From an uncultured Myxococcales bacterium (GTDB lineage: Bacteria > Myxococcota_A > UBA9042), in contig CAJBNH010000032.1 of NCBI GenBank assembly GCA_903955385.1, positions 62,001 to 126,000 on the forward strand: a stretch of 64,000 bases of DNA, written 5' to 3'. Each line of letters begins with the position of its first letter. Position 1 is the first letter of the stretch. Positions 33,824 to 43,220 of this stretch are shown here, one piece after another. A program made the translations under genes and the position numbers. A model generated the notes under the pieces. It worked only from the letters and a program-made list of their open reading frames with translations, did no database searches and was not told the origin of the DNA.

Positions 33824-36800
33824 CGGGGCCTCCCGTCGTCCGGCGTCGGGGCGGGGCCCAGCACGGTCTCGTCGCGCAAACCCGCGTCAACACGGGTCAA
33901 CCAGGAGCGGAAGGCCGCGTAGCCGTCCTGCGGGATGTAGCGGGTCGTGACCTCGAACGACGAGACGATTCGGGCGTAGTCTCCGCGGAGGATGTCAGGC
34001 TTTCGCTCGGACGTGATCAGGAAGTGGCCGTAGGCGCAGTCGGTCTGCGGCGCGCTGGACAGCCGGACCGCCACCTTGGAGGAGCCCAACACGAAGACCT
34101 CTGCCGTGTCGCGAAACGCATACTCCAGCTGCAGCGGGTGCTTGCGGCCTTCCACGCGCGCAAGCTGGCTGACCAGCGGCCTGCCGGGACGCAGGGGGGC
34201 GACCGCGAAGTACCCGTCTGCGACCCGCGCCACCTGCGGCGCCGTCGCCTCGACCTTGACCTCGACGCGGTCGGCCGGGGGCTGGATGCCGGTCGCCTCG
34301 ACCTTGGTGACCGAAATGCCGGGAAAGCGCGGCGCCAGATCCTGCTCGATCCGCTCGCGCCGGGTCTCGGCGGTCGCCAACCTTGCGCGAACCTCGGCGG
34401 CGGGCAGTCCCTGCAGCGTCCACGTGATCTGGATCTTCGCTGCACCGTCCTCTGCAATCAGGAGTCCCAGCGCTTCGTGCCGCGTGTTCCGCTCTGGCCC
34501 AAACTCGGGCATCCGCACGATCTTTGCCTGTGGCGACGCGCCCTTGGCAGGCGGCACCAGCAACGCCATGCCCCCCGTGTCGCCGCCGGGCAGCTCAGTC
34601 GGGGCGTTGTACTGCGCTGTCGTGTCGACGAACCAGTCCAGCTCGGGCACGTACGCGATCGCGTGGTTGAAGACGCCCAGCGAGGCCACGTCGTCGTGCA
34701 GCCGCCCGAGATCCGACGTGCGCACCAGCGCCACCCGCGCCTCGACCCCCAGCTCAGCCAGCAGCGCCACCATCAGCGTCGCCTGGTCCTTGCAGTCGCC
34801 GAACTGGCGCTGGATCACCTCGCGCACGGCGTGGGGTTTCAGGCTGTGGATGCCAAACTCCAGGCCCACATAGCGGATCTGGCTGGCGACATAACCGTGC
34901 ACGGCGCGCACCTTCTGCTCGACCGTGGTCGCGCCCGCCCCCAGCCGCTGCGCCAGCTCCTTGACCATCGGGTCGCTTCCCGGTGCCGGCAGCGCCTCGG
35001 CCATCAGCCCGGCATACCAGCGGGCGGCCGCGTCCCAGGTCGCAAACGACGACAGGTGCAGGTAGGGCTGCACGTCGGTCACGCCCGGCATCCCGTCTTC
35101 AGACACATGCGCCGGCAGCGGCCCCACCGACAGCGTCCACGTGTCCCACGCGCCCTGGTCGTCGCTGGGTCCGGCCGTCGGCGTCTTCGCGGCCCGTGTC
35201 ATGGCCAGCGGCGGGGCGTCGGGACGGCGCGGGTCGACGTAGTGGTGGAAAAACGGTGTGCCTTCGAGCAGTTGAACGGCGATCGAGGTCTCTCGCACCG
35301 GCTGCTCGTCGCCCAGCACCAGCAGCTCGCCGAACACCAGGCCAAACGGCGTCGGCAGCAGGTCGCGCACCACGTACTCGGCCACGACCGCATCGCCGGG
35401 CCGCAGGTTGCGGAAGGTCAGGGTGGTCCGTTCCAGGTCGTAGTACATGCCCGACGCGTCTTCGCCAAAACGGTCGACGGTTTGCGGCACGTCGCGGTCG
35501 ATCCGGCCGTCCGCGCGCACGATCACGGCCAGCAGCACGTCGGCGCGCGACAGGCTGGGGGCGTACTCGATCTGCACCTCGCGGGAGGAGGGGCCGCCCT
35601 TGCCGACGTAGTGTACCTCGGCCTCGTAGCGGGCCTGCTGTCCGTTGCCCAGCGCTTGCAGCACCGTCTGTTGCAGCCGCGTCTCGAAGGGATACGGTCG
35701 GGGCAGCTTGGCCTCGGCGCGCACCAGGGCGACCAGATCCCGGCGCAACGGCGCGAAGAAGTCGCCGTCGGGACGGAGGATCTGCAGCCGAGCCCGCAGG
35801 TCGGCCCGCGCCGGCGCCCGCTGCAGGGCCGACCGCAGCAGTTCGATCGCCAGCGGCTTCTGCCCCAGACGTGCCGCGATGCGCGCCCGCAGCTCCAAGA
35901 CACCGGAATCCACCAGATGCGGCGGCAGCCGGTCCAACGCCTGCATGGCCAACGCCGCCTGCCCCCAAGACAATCTGGCGCGAGCGACAGAGGCCCAAGC
36001 CCGGCTGCGACCCGGGAACCGCCGGTCGAGGTCCGTCGCGATGCCCTCGGCCGTCGCCAGGTCACCCGCTTCGATGCGCGCGGCCAGATGGTTCAGGTGG
36101 CGCTCCAGCCGACCGGGCTCCACGGCCACCAGCTGCGCGTGCAGCAGGGCGGCCTCTGTCAGTCGGTCGCGGGCGGTGGCGTTGCGGATGCGGGCGGCCA
36201 GCAGCTCTGGAGCGTCGGGCCAGCGCTCGCCGCAGCGCTCCAGCAAGCGTGAGGCGATCAGGTCCGCGCTCAGCCGTGACCACAGGTCGGCCCGCACGAT
36301 GCACGCCCGCACCGACGATTCCTCTGGCCCCTTGCCGTGTTGGGCCGTCCACTCAGTCCAGATCTGGTGCGCGGCCGGGGTCTTGCCGATCTCGTCCAAC
36401 GCTTGGGCCTGCGCGACCATCAGCTCGGCCGCGTCGGGCAGCAGCTCGGCCCACGCGCGCAGCCGGTCGATGCGGTCGCCCGGCTCGCCAGCCAGCATCG
36501 CGTGTCCGAGAGCCGTCTGCGGATCGGGCGGCAACTCCTCGGGAAATGCGGCCAGCAGCCGCTCTGACAGCTCGACCGGCAACGGCCAGCCGTGCCAAGC
36601 CAGCGCCACCAGAGCCGCCAGCATTCCGGGTCGCGCGGCACGTTCGGGGTCGGTCGGCCAGACGAGCCCCAGCGCGGTGTCGCCCGGGCCCTGCGCAGGA
36701 CTCTGAACAAATTCGGCATGTTCCTGGGCTGGCGCGGAAGCCGAGGCGGCGGAGGGAGGCGACTGGGCGCAGCTCTCGATGGCCAGCGGTGCGTCACCGG

Positions 36801-37704
36801 GACCAGCAAAGGCCACCGCCAGAGGCAGCGTCGCGTCCGCTGGAGCCAGCTTGACCACCAGCCGGTGCCACCCGGCCGCAAGCAGCACCGGGACGTCATC
36901 GGCTTCGGGCAGCACGGCCGCAGTTCCGGCAAGACCGTACAGCGTGGGGCGGGCCGCCGCTTGCAGGACTCGCCGGCCATCCAGCCACACCCGCGCCGTC
37001 CCGTCGACGCCCAAGCGCAGCGTTGCGGGACCGGGGGTGACCGTGCGAAACCAGGCCTGCACAAACACGATGGCGTCGTCTGGTCGCTCGATCAGGGTTT
37101 CCAGCGGCAAGCGCTCCCCCGGACGCGCCAGCGACTCGGGCAACGGCTGCCACCCGACCCGTCCGGCCCGGCCCGGAAACGACGCCCGCAGAGGCGCAGT
37201 CAGCGCGGCACCGACGGCCTCGATCTCCTGCTCGACCTCGCCCTCGCGCGCAAACGCCGACCCGTGTTCGTCGCCGAACGGACCCAGCATAGACCAATGC
37301 TGCACGACGCCCTGCGCCGGTGCGTAGGCGCCGATCACATCGGTCCGGTCGGCCGCCAGCGCCGCCTGAATCAGCGTCGACCGCAGCACCCGAGCGACGG
37401 GACCGTTGCCGACCTTGCGGTCGCGTGTCCAGCGTTTCGCAGCAGGTTCAAGCAATTGCACGACCCGCCCGGGAGCCACCGCGCCCAGCGCGCGTCCCAC
37501 CTCCAACGCTTGGGCCATCGCACCGGGGGCGCCGACCTTGGCGGTCAGGGACTTGCACACCACGGTCAGTCGTTGGTCCTCAGCGCTGCGGTCGGCAGAG
37601 GCGGTCGGAGCCGCGCCAGCCAGCGTCGCCCACATCAACGCAACCGCTCCAAACAGGACCGCAGCGGCACGGACGGCGGGACGGGACGCAAGGAGGGGGG
37701 TCAC
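33820..37704 (-). CDS. DUF3857 and transglutaminase-like protein, secreted
   Basis: 1294 aa. Signal-like N-terminus (AAAVLFGAVALMWATLAGAA, no lipobox). Residues about 60-640 include a beta domain (PATLRLGVDGTARVWLDGRR) and TPR helices (WASVARARLSWGQAALAMQ). Residues about 680-850 are DUF3857 (REVQIEYAPSLSRADVLLAV, TLTFRNLRPGDAVVAEYVV). Residues about 930-1040 are a transglutaminase-like domain with a complete triad: Cys971 in QFGDCKDQAT, His1014 in VFNHAIAYV and Asp1027 in WFVDTTAQY. A C-terminal beta domain of about 200 residues follows. Such domains act as proteases or cross-linkers outside the membrane. It overlaps its neighbours on both sides by 4 bp (ATGA), so the three genes are translationally coupled. 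Confidence 0.85.
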   Translation of the reverse strand: MTPLLASRPAVRAAAVLFGAVALMWATLAGAAPTASADRSAEDQRLTVVCKSLTAKVGAPGAMAQALEVGRALGAVAPGRVVQLLEPAAKRWTRDRKVGNGPVARVLRSTLIQAALAADRTDVIGAYAPAQGVVQHWSMLGPFGDEHGSAFAREGEVEQEIEAVGAALTAPLRASFPGRAGRVGWQPLPESLARPGERLPLETLIERPDDAIVFVQAWFRTVTPGPATLRLGVDGTARVWLDGRRVLQAAARPTLYGLAGTAAVLPEADDVPVLLAAGWHRLVVKLAPADATLPLAVAFAGPGDAPLAIESCAQSPPSAASASAPAQEHAEFVQSPAQGPGDTALGLVWPTDPERAARPGMLAALVALAWHGWPLPVELSERLLAAFPEELPPDPQTALGHAMLAGEPGDRIDRLRAWAELLPDAAELMVAQAQALDEIGKTPAAHQIWTEWTAQHGKGPEESSVRACIVRADLWSRLSADLIASRLLERCGERWPDAPELLAARIRNATARDRLTEAALLHAQLVAVEPGRLERHLNHLAARIEAGDLATAEGIATDLDRRFPGRSRAWASVARARLSWGQAALAMQALDRLPPHLVDSGVLELRARIAARLGQKPLAIELLRSALQRAPARADLRARLQILRPDGDFFAPLRRDLVALVRAEAKLPRPYPFETRLQQTVLQALGNGQQARYEAEVHYVGKGGPSSREVQIEYAPSLSRADVLLAVIVRADGRIDRDVPQTVDRFGEDASGMYYDLERTTLTFRNLRPGDAVVAEYVVRDLLPTPFGLVFGELLVLGDEQPVRETSIAVQLLEGTPFFHHYVDPRRPDAPPLAMTRAAKTPTAGPSDDQGAWDTWTLSVGPLPAHVSEDGMPGVTDVQPYLHLSSFATWDAAARWYAGLMAEALPAPGSDPMVKELAQRLGAGATTVEQKVRAVHGYVASQIRYVGLEFGIHSLKPHAVREVIQRQFGDCKDQATLMVALLAELGVEARVALVRTSDLGRLHDDVASLGVFNHAIAYVPELDWFVDTTAQYNAPTELPGGDTGGMALLVPPAKGASPQAKIVRMPEFGPERNTRHEALGLLIAEDGAAKIQITWTLQGLPAAEVRARLATAETRRERIEQDLAPRFPGISVTKVEATGIQPPADRVEVKVEATAPQVARVADGYFAVAPLRPGRPLVSQLARVEGRKHPLQLEYAFRDTAEVFVLGSSKVAVRLSSAPQTDCAYGHFLITSERKPDILRGDYARIVSSFEVTTRYIPQDGYAAFRSWLTRVDAGLRDETVLGPAPTPDDGRPR

Positions 37705-39431
37705 GGCACTCCGAGTTCTTCGTGGATGAACGCGCGTCGGCCTTGGGCGTAGGCGCGGATCTCGTCGACGCGGTCGAGATACTCGCCCACGGACGAACGC
37801 TTACGCTTGTCAGCCAAAAAGTCCAACCGCAAGGTGCACAGGGCGGTTTCCAGGCGCTGGTCCAGGAAATCGGGGGCCAAGCCGGTGTCGGCGATCTGCA
37901 GGACGAATTGGAAGAAGCGCTTGCGGTAAGCGGGGTTTTCGAGCACGCGGTACACCTGGTTGTAGAAGCCGTGCGCCCCGGTGTCCAGGCCGACGTCGAG
38001 CGGCATTTGCGTGAAGATGGTCTCGTCGAGCACGTCCTTCTCCTCGGTCCACAGGTGGCCGAGCGTCAGGTCCAGGTCCCACGGAAAGAACACCCAGCGG
38101 TCGTCGGCCGCCGCCGGATCGCGGTACAGATAGAAGTTCTTGCGGATGTGCTCGTGGTTTTGCAGCACCGCCATGCCGGCGGCGTACGCCAGCCAGTCGT
38201 CGACGCGCAGTTGCTGGTCGATGGCGGCGGCAAACGCGTCCTTGGGCAGCTGCAACACGCCCTCGATCAAGGCGATCAGGTCGTCGAACACGTCCTTGGT
38301 CCCTGCTTGCTTGGCGTACACCTGCGCATACAGTTCCGGCGCCATCGGTGTCATCTTGCCGCCCGGCTCGACCGCCAGCTCGTTGGGCGGGTCGGACTCG
38401 TACAGGTTGCCGTCCGGGTTCAGCCCCCAGGCCTGCAGGAAGTCGCCGCCGATCCGCTGCACATGGTTCATCAGGCCGTAATAGCGCCCGTTGATGCGCA
38501 GGTGCACGTACTCGGTCTTGGGCGTCGGCAGCCAGGTGGTGGCGCGGTAGATCTCGTACGACACCCGAGTGCGCAGCATCGTCTTGTCGACGTACTCGGC
38601 GCGCAGAATCAGCTTGCGTTCCCCACTCTTGAGCTGCTGGCCCTTGGGCAGGTTCACGCGGAACGACTTCTTGGGCATCTCGGAGCTGGCACCGCCGTGC
38701 AGCCGAATCTCCGCCCCCGCGAACACCTGGCCCTCAGCCTTGAACGTCGCGGGGTAGTAGGTGCGGTCATACGGGTCGGCGACCATGGCCTTCCAGTCGA
38801 CCGGGGCTATCTCGACCTCCCAGATCGGCAGGGGACTGACGTAAGCCTCGAATTCGACGACGCCCTGACGACCGTCCGGCAGGCTGGCCGTCAGCGTGTG
38901 GCGACCCGCGGTGGCAAACGTCACCTTGGCCGTCGTCACGCCGGCCGCCGGCGTTCCCACGCTCACCACCGTGACCCCAGGCGTGCCGGTCAGCGTCAGG
39001 GGACCCGCGGCCTTGACGTCGGTGCTCTCGCTGCCGGGCTTGCGGATGCGGACGTCCAGCGTCTCGACCACCCCGACGGCCTGCAGCCACCCCGACCCGA
39101 CCAGCTCGATGTCGCCGGTTGCCGAAAGCTCTGGAAGCTCGAACTTGCCGACCACCGTCGGGCAGACGGGAAGGTCCACGTCTTGCGCAACCGGGAAAGG
39201 GGGTTGCGCATCGGCGGTCCAGCCCAGACCGTCGCTCGCCAACGTGTCGGCGACGTCCGCGGCTACGTCGGACCCCGCATCGGCCGTATCGGCGGCGTCC
39301 GAGAGCGCCCCGTCGGCGGCGTCGGCCGCGTCTGTTGCCTGCACATCGGGCGCGTCAGTGCCGGGCACGGGTTCCGGGGAACATGCGCCCAGAAGGGCAA
39401 GGACGAGGGCGATAGCGAAACGTCGGGGCAT
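37701..39431 (-). CDS. CotH-kinase-family lipoprotein
   Basis: 576 aa. Lipoprotein signal FAIALVLALLGAC, Cys about residue 17, followed by an Asp/Ala-rich linker typical of this genome's surface lipoproteins. A beta domain (about 90-200) precedes the CotH domain (about 205-560). CotH landmarks are EIRLHGGASSEMPKKSFRV, TYLYRDP-like FYLYRDPAAADDRWVFFPWD and DLDLTLGH; the Asp pair in WDLDLTLG is the metal/catalytic site of these atypical kinases. CotH of Bacillus phosphorylates spore-coat proteins. It is the first gene of a three-gene operon, overlapping the next by 4 bp. The target may be a secreted or surface protein of the cell. Confidence 0.85.
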   Translation of the reverse strand: MPRRFAIALVLALLGACSPEPVPGTDAPDVQATDAADAADGALSDAADTADAGSDVAADVADTLASDGLGWTADAQPPFPVAQDVDLPVCPTVVGKFELPELSATGDIELVGSGWLQAVGVVETLDVRIRKPGSESTDVKAAGPLTLTGTPGVTVVSVGTPAAGVTTAKVTFATAGRHTLTASLPDGRQGVVEFEAYVSPLPIWEVEIAPVDWKAMVADPYDRTYYPATFKAEGQVFAGAEIRLHGGASSEMPKKSFRVNLPKGQQLKSGERKLILRAEYVDKTMLRTRVSYEIYRATTWLPTPKTEYVHLRINGRYYGLMNHVQRIGGDFLQAWGLNPDGNLYESDPPNELAVEPGGKMTPMAPELYAQVYAKQAGTKDVFDDLIALIEGVLQLPKDAFAAAIDQQLRVDDWLAYAAGMAVLQNHEHIRKNFYLYRDPAAADDRWVFFPWDLDLTLGHLWTEEKDVLDETIFTQMPLDVGLDTGAHGFYNQVYRVLENPAYRKRFFQFVLQIADTGLAPDFLDQRLETALCTLRLDFLADKRKRSSVGEYLDRVDEIRAYAQGRRAFIHEELGVP

Positions 39432-39605
39432 GCAAGGCTCCCAAGAAATCGGGCGGGTGTGGAACTTTGGGACGACGGGTATCCGTCGGCACCATACACG
39501 CCGCGATCCGACCGTCAACCTCACCGAAACGCGACAGGTCGCGGCGCGGCGAAAGTCGTCGGGCGTCTCTACAGATCCAATTGCAGTGAATTGGGGAAAA
39601 AAAAG

Positions 39606-41183
39606 CTACTTCTTGGGCTTCTGCTGCAGCTTGGCCATCAGCAACTCGCCGAAAGAACCGACGCCGACCGACCCACCCGGCAGCGGCGCTTGCGTGCGCA
39701 TCCACGCCTCGGCATCGGCGCGCTGCGCCACGTCTTGGGCACCCTTCTTGGACAGCCGCACCTTGCCGTCGGGACGAACTTCCTGCACGACGGCCTGAAA
39801 TTCCGTGCCGATCGGAAAGCTGCGGCGCGCGTCGGCGCCCAGAGGCAGCTCGAGCTCGACGTTGGGCACCAGCCCTCGCCCGGTCTCCCACTTCACGAAC
39901 ACGCCGAACGCCTCGACCCGGTCGACCACGACGGCCACCACCTGGCCCACCGAAGGTGCGACAACGGCGGGCTTCTGCCGCGGCACGGTTGGTGCGGCGG
40001 CCTCGCGCTCGGCGCTGACCACAGGCGCAGGCTCGGCGGCCTTGACGTGCCCCACGAAGCGCAAGGCGTTGGGAAAGTCCTTGCCAGGCGCAACGAAGTC
40101 GACCTTGGCGTCCAGCTCAGCCGGGCTCAGCCAGGCGAGCGAGATGCGCCGCGCGGCCGGATCCGCAGCATCCACGCGCACATAGGCGTCCTCACCGGGC
40201 GCGACGATGTCGGCGGGCTTGCCGATGCGCTTGCCGAACGCGCTGACGTGGATCAGGCCCTCGACACCGGGAACCAGCTCGACGAACGCGCCGAACGGCT
40301 CGACCTTGCGCACCAGACCCTTCAGCACCGTGCCGGGCGTCAGGTGGGGGGCGACCTGCTCGAACGGGTCCTGGGCAAGTGCCCGCATCGACAGCGAGAT
40401 CCGCTCGATGCGCCCGTCCTTGCCGGGACCGATGTCCATCACCTCGACCTGAACCTCGTCGCCGGGGTGCACGATGTCCTGCGGGCGGTTGCGGCCATAC
40501 GCCAGCTCTGACGCCGGGACCATGCCCTCGATGCCGCCGATGTCGACGAACGCGCCGAAGTCGCGCACGTTGACGACCGTACCGGTGAAGCGCTCGCCGA
40601 CGCGCAGCCGCTTGCGGGTCTCTGCCGCCTTCTCGGCCGCCTGCTGCTCCAACAGGGCCTTGCGCGACAGGATGACGTCGTGGCCGCGCATGTCCATCAC
40701 GCGGAACTGCAGCTTCTGGCCGATCAGCGTTTTGGGGTCCTCGATGCGACGCGGGTCCATCTGGCCCAGCGGGCAGAAGCCTTGGGTGCCGGCGATCGCG
40801 ATCTCGTAGCCGCCCTTGTTGACGCCCGACACCACGCCGTCGACCGGCAGGCCGCTCTGGCGCGCTTCCTCGAGCATCGACGCGTTGACGAAGCCCTTGC
40901 CCAGCGACCGTGTTACCTCGACGATCCGGTGGGCCACGCGCAGCACGTAGCCGTCGACCTTGTCGCCGACGCGCAGCATCGCCCGCCCGTCCTTGTCGTG
41001 CAGGCCGGCCATGTCCATCAGGCCGTCACGGCCGCCGCCCACGTCCAGCATCGCGTGCTTCTCGCCCACGTGGATGACGGTGGCGGTGATGCGCTCGCCC
41101 GGCTCGAACCGCTTCTGCGCGCGGGCGCCGCCCTTCTCGAACAGGTCCTCGAACTCGTCCATTTCGTTGTGATCATCGACCAT
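39606..41183 (-). CDS. Multi-S1-domain RNA-binding protein (RpsA-like)
   Basis: 525 aa with about five S1 OB-folds: residues about 28-95 (ITATVIHVGEKHAMLDVGG), 108-170 (VDGVVSGVNKGGYEIAIAG), 195-270 (FTGTVVNVRDFGAFVDIGG), 282-350 (LKGLVRKVEPFGAFVELVPG) and 425-490 (AVVVDRVEAFGVFVKWETG), with a low-complexity Ala/Pro/Glu linker before the last. Ribosomal protein S1 has six such domains, so this may be a paralogue rather than the only RpsA. Third gene of the leftward DUF898-TMTC-S1 unit; 34 bp separate it from the TPR gene. Function: RNA or ribosome binding in the cytoplasm. Confidence 0.82.
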   Translation of the reverse strand: MVDDHNEMDEFEDLFEKGGARAQKRFEPGERITATVIHVGEKHAMLDVGGGRDGLMDMAGLHDKDGRAMLRVGDKVDGYVLRVAHRIVEVTRSLGKGFVNASMLEEARQSGLPVDGVVSGVNKGGYEIAIAGTQGFCPLGQMDPRRIEDPKTLIGQKLQFRVMDMRGHDVILSRKALLEQQAAEKAAETRKRLRVGERFTGTVVNVRDFGAFVDIGGIEGMVPASELAYGRNRPQDIVHPGDEVQVEVMDIGPGKDGRIERISLSMRALAQDPFEQVAPHLTPGTVLKGLVRKVEPFGAFVELVPGVEGLIHVSAFGKRIGKPADIVAPGEDAYVRVDAADPAARRISLAWLSPAELDAKVDFVAPGKDFPNALRFVGHVKAAEPAPVVSAEREAAAPTVPRQKPAVVAPSVGQVVAVVVDRVEAFGVFVKWETGRGLVPNVELELPLGADARRSFPIGTEFQAVVQEVRPDGKVRLSKKGAQDVAQRADAEAWMRTQAPLPGGSVGVGSFGELLMAKLQQKPKK

Positions 41184-41217
41184 CGGGGGTTCCTCGTGCA
41201 GGGGGAGCGGCGGGGCG

Positions 41218-43188
41218 TCAGGGATTCGGAGCGGGTGCCGCGTTCGGGCTGGGCGTCGCGCCGGGCGGCCTTGTGACAGGACTTGCGGCGGCTGGCAAGG
41301 CGGAGGGGGCCAAGCGCTTCACCTGTGCCTCTGCGATCGCGAGGTTGTGCAGCAGGCCGGCGGGAGGTTGCGGCAGCAGCGTCAGGGCCGCACGCCACTG
41401 GGCGACCGCCTCGCTCCACTTGCCTTGACGGGCCAGCGCGGTGGCGAGTCCGTCGCGCAACCCCGCGTCCTCCGGGTGCAATTCGACGCCGGAACGGAAG
41501 CGCGCCTCGGCCGTCGCCGTCCGGTTGACCTGCAGCAGCAGCACGCCCAGCCGCCGCAGCGTCGCCGGGTCCCCGGGCAGCCGCGACAGCGCTTGGTCCA
41601 GCCAGCGGATGGCGTCGTCCTTGCGATCAAGTTTCTCCAACACGTAGGCGAGGTTCTGCATCACCTCGACGTCACTGGGGTCCGTCTTCAGTGCGGCAAG
41701 GTAGTGGTCGACCGCTTCGGCCATGCCCCCTCGCTTGACCAGCAGGTTGGCGAGGTTGTTGTGGCTGCGGGCGTCGTCGCCGCGCACTTGCAGGGCCGCC
41801 CGGTACTGCGCCTCGGCCCCTGCGGTATCGCCGCGATCTGCAAGGGCGACCCCGAGGTTGTAGTGGGCGACGGCATTGGGCGGCGTGACCGCAACGGCGC
41901 GGGCGAACAGGGTCTCGGAGGTCGCCCAGGTCGGCACCAGCGTCAGCGTCACCGCCGTCCACCCGACCAGCACCGCCCCGCCCACCCAGCGCGGCCACGC
42001 GGGCGACAGGCCGAAACGCCGCGCCAGTGCGGGAGTTCCCCACGCCAGCGCGACGAACAGCCCCACGATCGGCAAGTAGGTGAAGCGGTCGGCGCGCGCG
42101 AATTGCCCCAGCTGCACCACGCCCGCGACGGGGACCAGCAGTCCTGCGTACAGCAGCCAGCCCACCGGTACCGCCCGCTCGCGCCGCACCAGCCAAGCGC
42201 CGACCGTCAGCGCAAGCAGCAGCCCAAGCGCCAGCACGACGTGTGGCAGCGGCAGGGCCGGCCCCGGGTGTGGATAGTGCACGGCAAGTCCGCTCGGCCA
42301 CAGCGTCTTTCCCGCATAGACGGCGTACGACACAATGGCGTTGCCGACGCGCCAGGGCAGCGCCAGCTCTTCGTCGGTGACCAGCGCGCCGATCTCGGCC
42401 TGCGCCCGGCTGCTGACCCACACGAACGGCAACACCGCGACCAGAAAAGGGATCTTCTCGACCAGCAGGGTCCGCAGCGGCACGCCCTTGCCCGGTCCCG
42501 ACGGCTGCCACCGCTGCAGGGGCCACGCGTCCAGCAGCAGCAGCACCGCGGGCAGCGTGACCAGCATCGGCTTGGCCAGCAGGCTTGCCAGAAACGCCGC
42601 GAACGCCGCGCCCCACGCGGCACGGTGTCCAGTGCGCGCGTACCGACCCCACGCCGCCAGGGACAGCAGCCCGAAGAACGCCGCCACCAGGTCCTTGCGG
42701 TCGCTGACCCACGCCACCGACTCGACGTGCTGCGGGTGCAGGGCAAACGCCGCCGCAACAAACGCCGCCGCCCACGCGTGTCCCGTCGCCCGCCACAGGA
42801 TCCACAGCAGCAGCAGGCTGTTGGCCAAGTGCAGCAGCAGGTTGTGCAGGTGGTGGCCGCCGGGTTGCAGGCCGAACAGCGACACGTCCGTCAGGTGCGA
42901 CGCCCACGTCAGCGGGTTGTAGTTGCCGTGGTGCGGCGCCGCAAACGCCCAGCCCAGCGTTTGGGTCGACAGCCCCTGCTGCACCGTCGCGTTGGCCGTG
43001 ACGTACTCGGGATCGTCGTAGCTGACGAAGCCGAAGCCGCCGACCTGCGCATAGACGGCGACCGTGACAATCGCAAGCGCGACAGCCAGTTGTCCCACGC
43101 GGCGACGGTCGGTCGTCGGTGCGGGTGTAGCGGCAGCGGGGGCGCGCGGCGCTTCCGGCGCTCGCGACGGGCGGGGGGGCTTGGCCAT
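41218..43188 (-). CDS. TMTC-like polytopic membrane protein with TPR tail
   Basis: 656 aa. A Pro/Ala-rich cytoplasmic head is followed by about ten membrane helices, then TPR units. The first outer loop carries FVSYDDPEYVTANATVQQGL, and NPLTWASHLTDVSLFGLQPG, GHHLHNLLLHLANSLLLLW and ALHPQHVESVAWVSDRKDLV are the family's hallmark blocks; together they match the TMTC/DUF1736-type O-mannosyltransferase-like membrane domain, in which acidic loop residues bind the sugar donor. The C-terminal TPRs (NAVAHYNLGVALADRGDTAG, ARSHNNLANLLVKRGGMAEA, VMQNLAYVLEKLDRKDDAIR) would lie outside the membrane. The start at 43188 is the first Met of the Pro-rich head. A glycosyl-transfer role is inferred. Confidence 0.8.
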   Translation of the reverse strand: MAKPPRPSRAPEAPRAPAAATPAPTTDRRRVGQLAVALAIVTVAVYAQVGGFGFVSYDDPEYVTANATVQQGLSTQTLGWAFAAPHHGNYNPLTWASHLTDVSLFGLQPGGHHLHNLLLHLANSLLLLWILWRATGHAWAAAFVAAAFALHPQHVESVAWVSDRKDLVAAFFGLLSLAAWGRYARTGHRAAWGAAFAAFLASLLAKPMLVTLPAVLLLLDAWPLQRWQPSGPGKGVPLRTLLVEKIPFLVAVLPFVWVSSRAQAEIGALVTDEELALPWRVGNAIVSYAVYAGKTLWPSGLAVHYPHPGPALPLPHVVLALGLLLALTVGAWLVRRERAVPVGWLLYAGLLVPVAGVVQLGQFARADRFTYLPIVGLFVALAWGTPALARRFGLSPAWPRWVGGAVLVGWTAVTLTLVPTWATSETLFARAVAVTPPNAVAHYNLGVALADRGDTAGAEAQYRAALQVRGDDARSHNNLANLLVKRGGMAEAVDHYLAALKTDPSDVEVMQNLAYVLEKLDRKDDAIRWLDQALSRLPGDPATLRRLGVLLLQVNRTATAEARFRSGVELHPEDAGLRDGLATALARQGKWSEAVAQWRAALTLLPQPPAGLLHNLAIAEAQVKRLAPSALPAAASPVTRPPGATPSPNAAPAPNP

Positions 43189-43220
43189 GCGGTGCGAGGG
43201 CTCCCGTGCGGCGGGGACGG

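Noticed and set aside
32362-36252. A 1296-aa open frame on the + strand opposite the DUF3857 genes
   Set aside because: It is Arg/Pro-rich with no domain signature, and the opposite strand encodes recognisable DUF3857 and transglutaminase domains. GC-rich DNA produces such antisense frames.
39577-39594. Palindrome CCAATT-N6-AATTGG beside an A-run, next to the S1 gene stop
   Set aside because: For the leftward S1 transcript the T-run comes before the stem, not after it, so it cannot act as a standard terminator.
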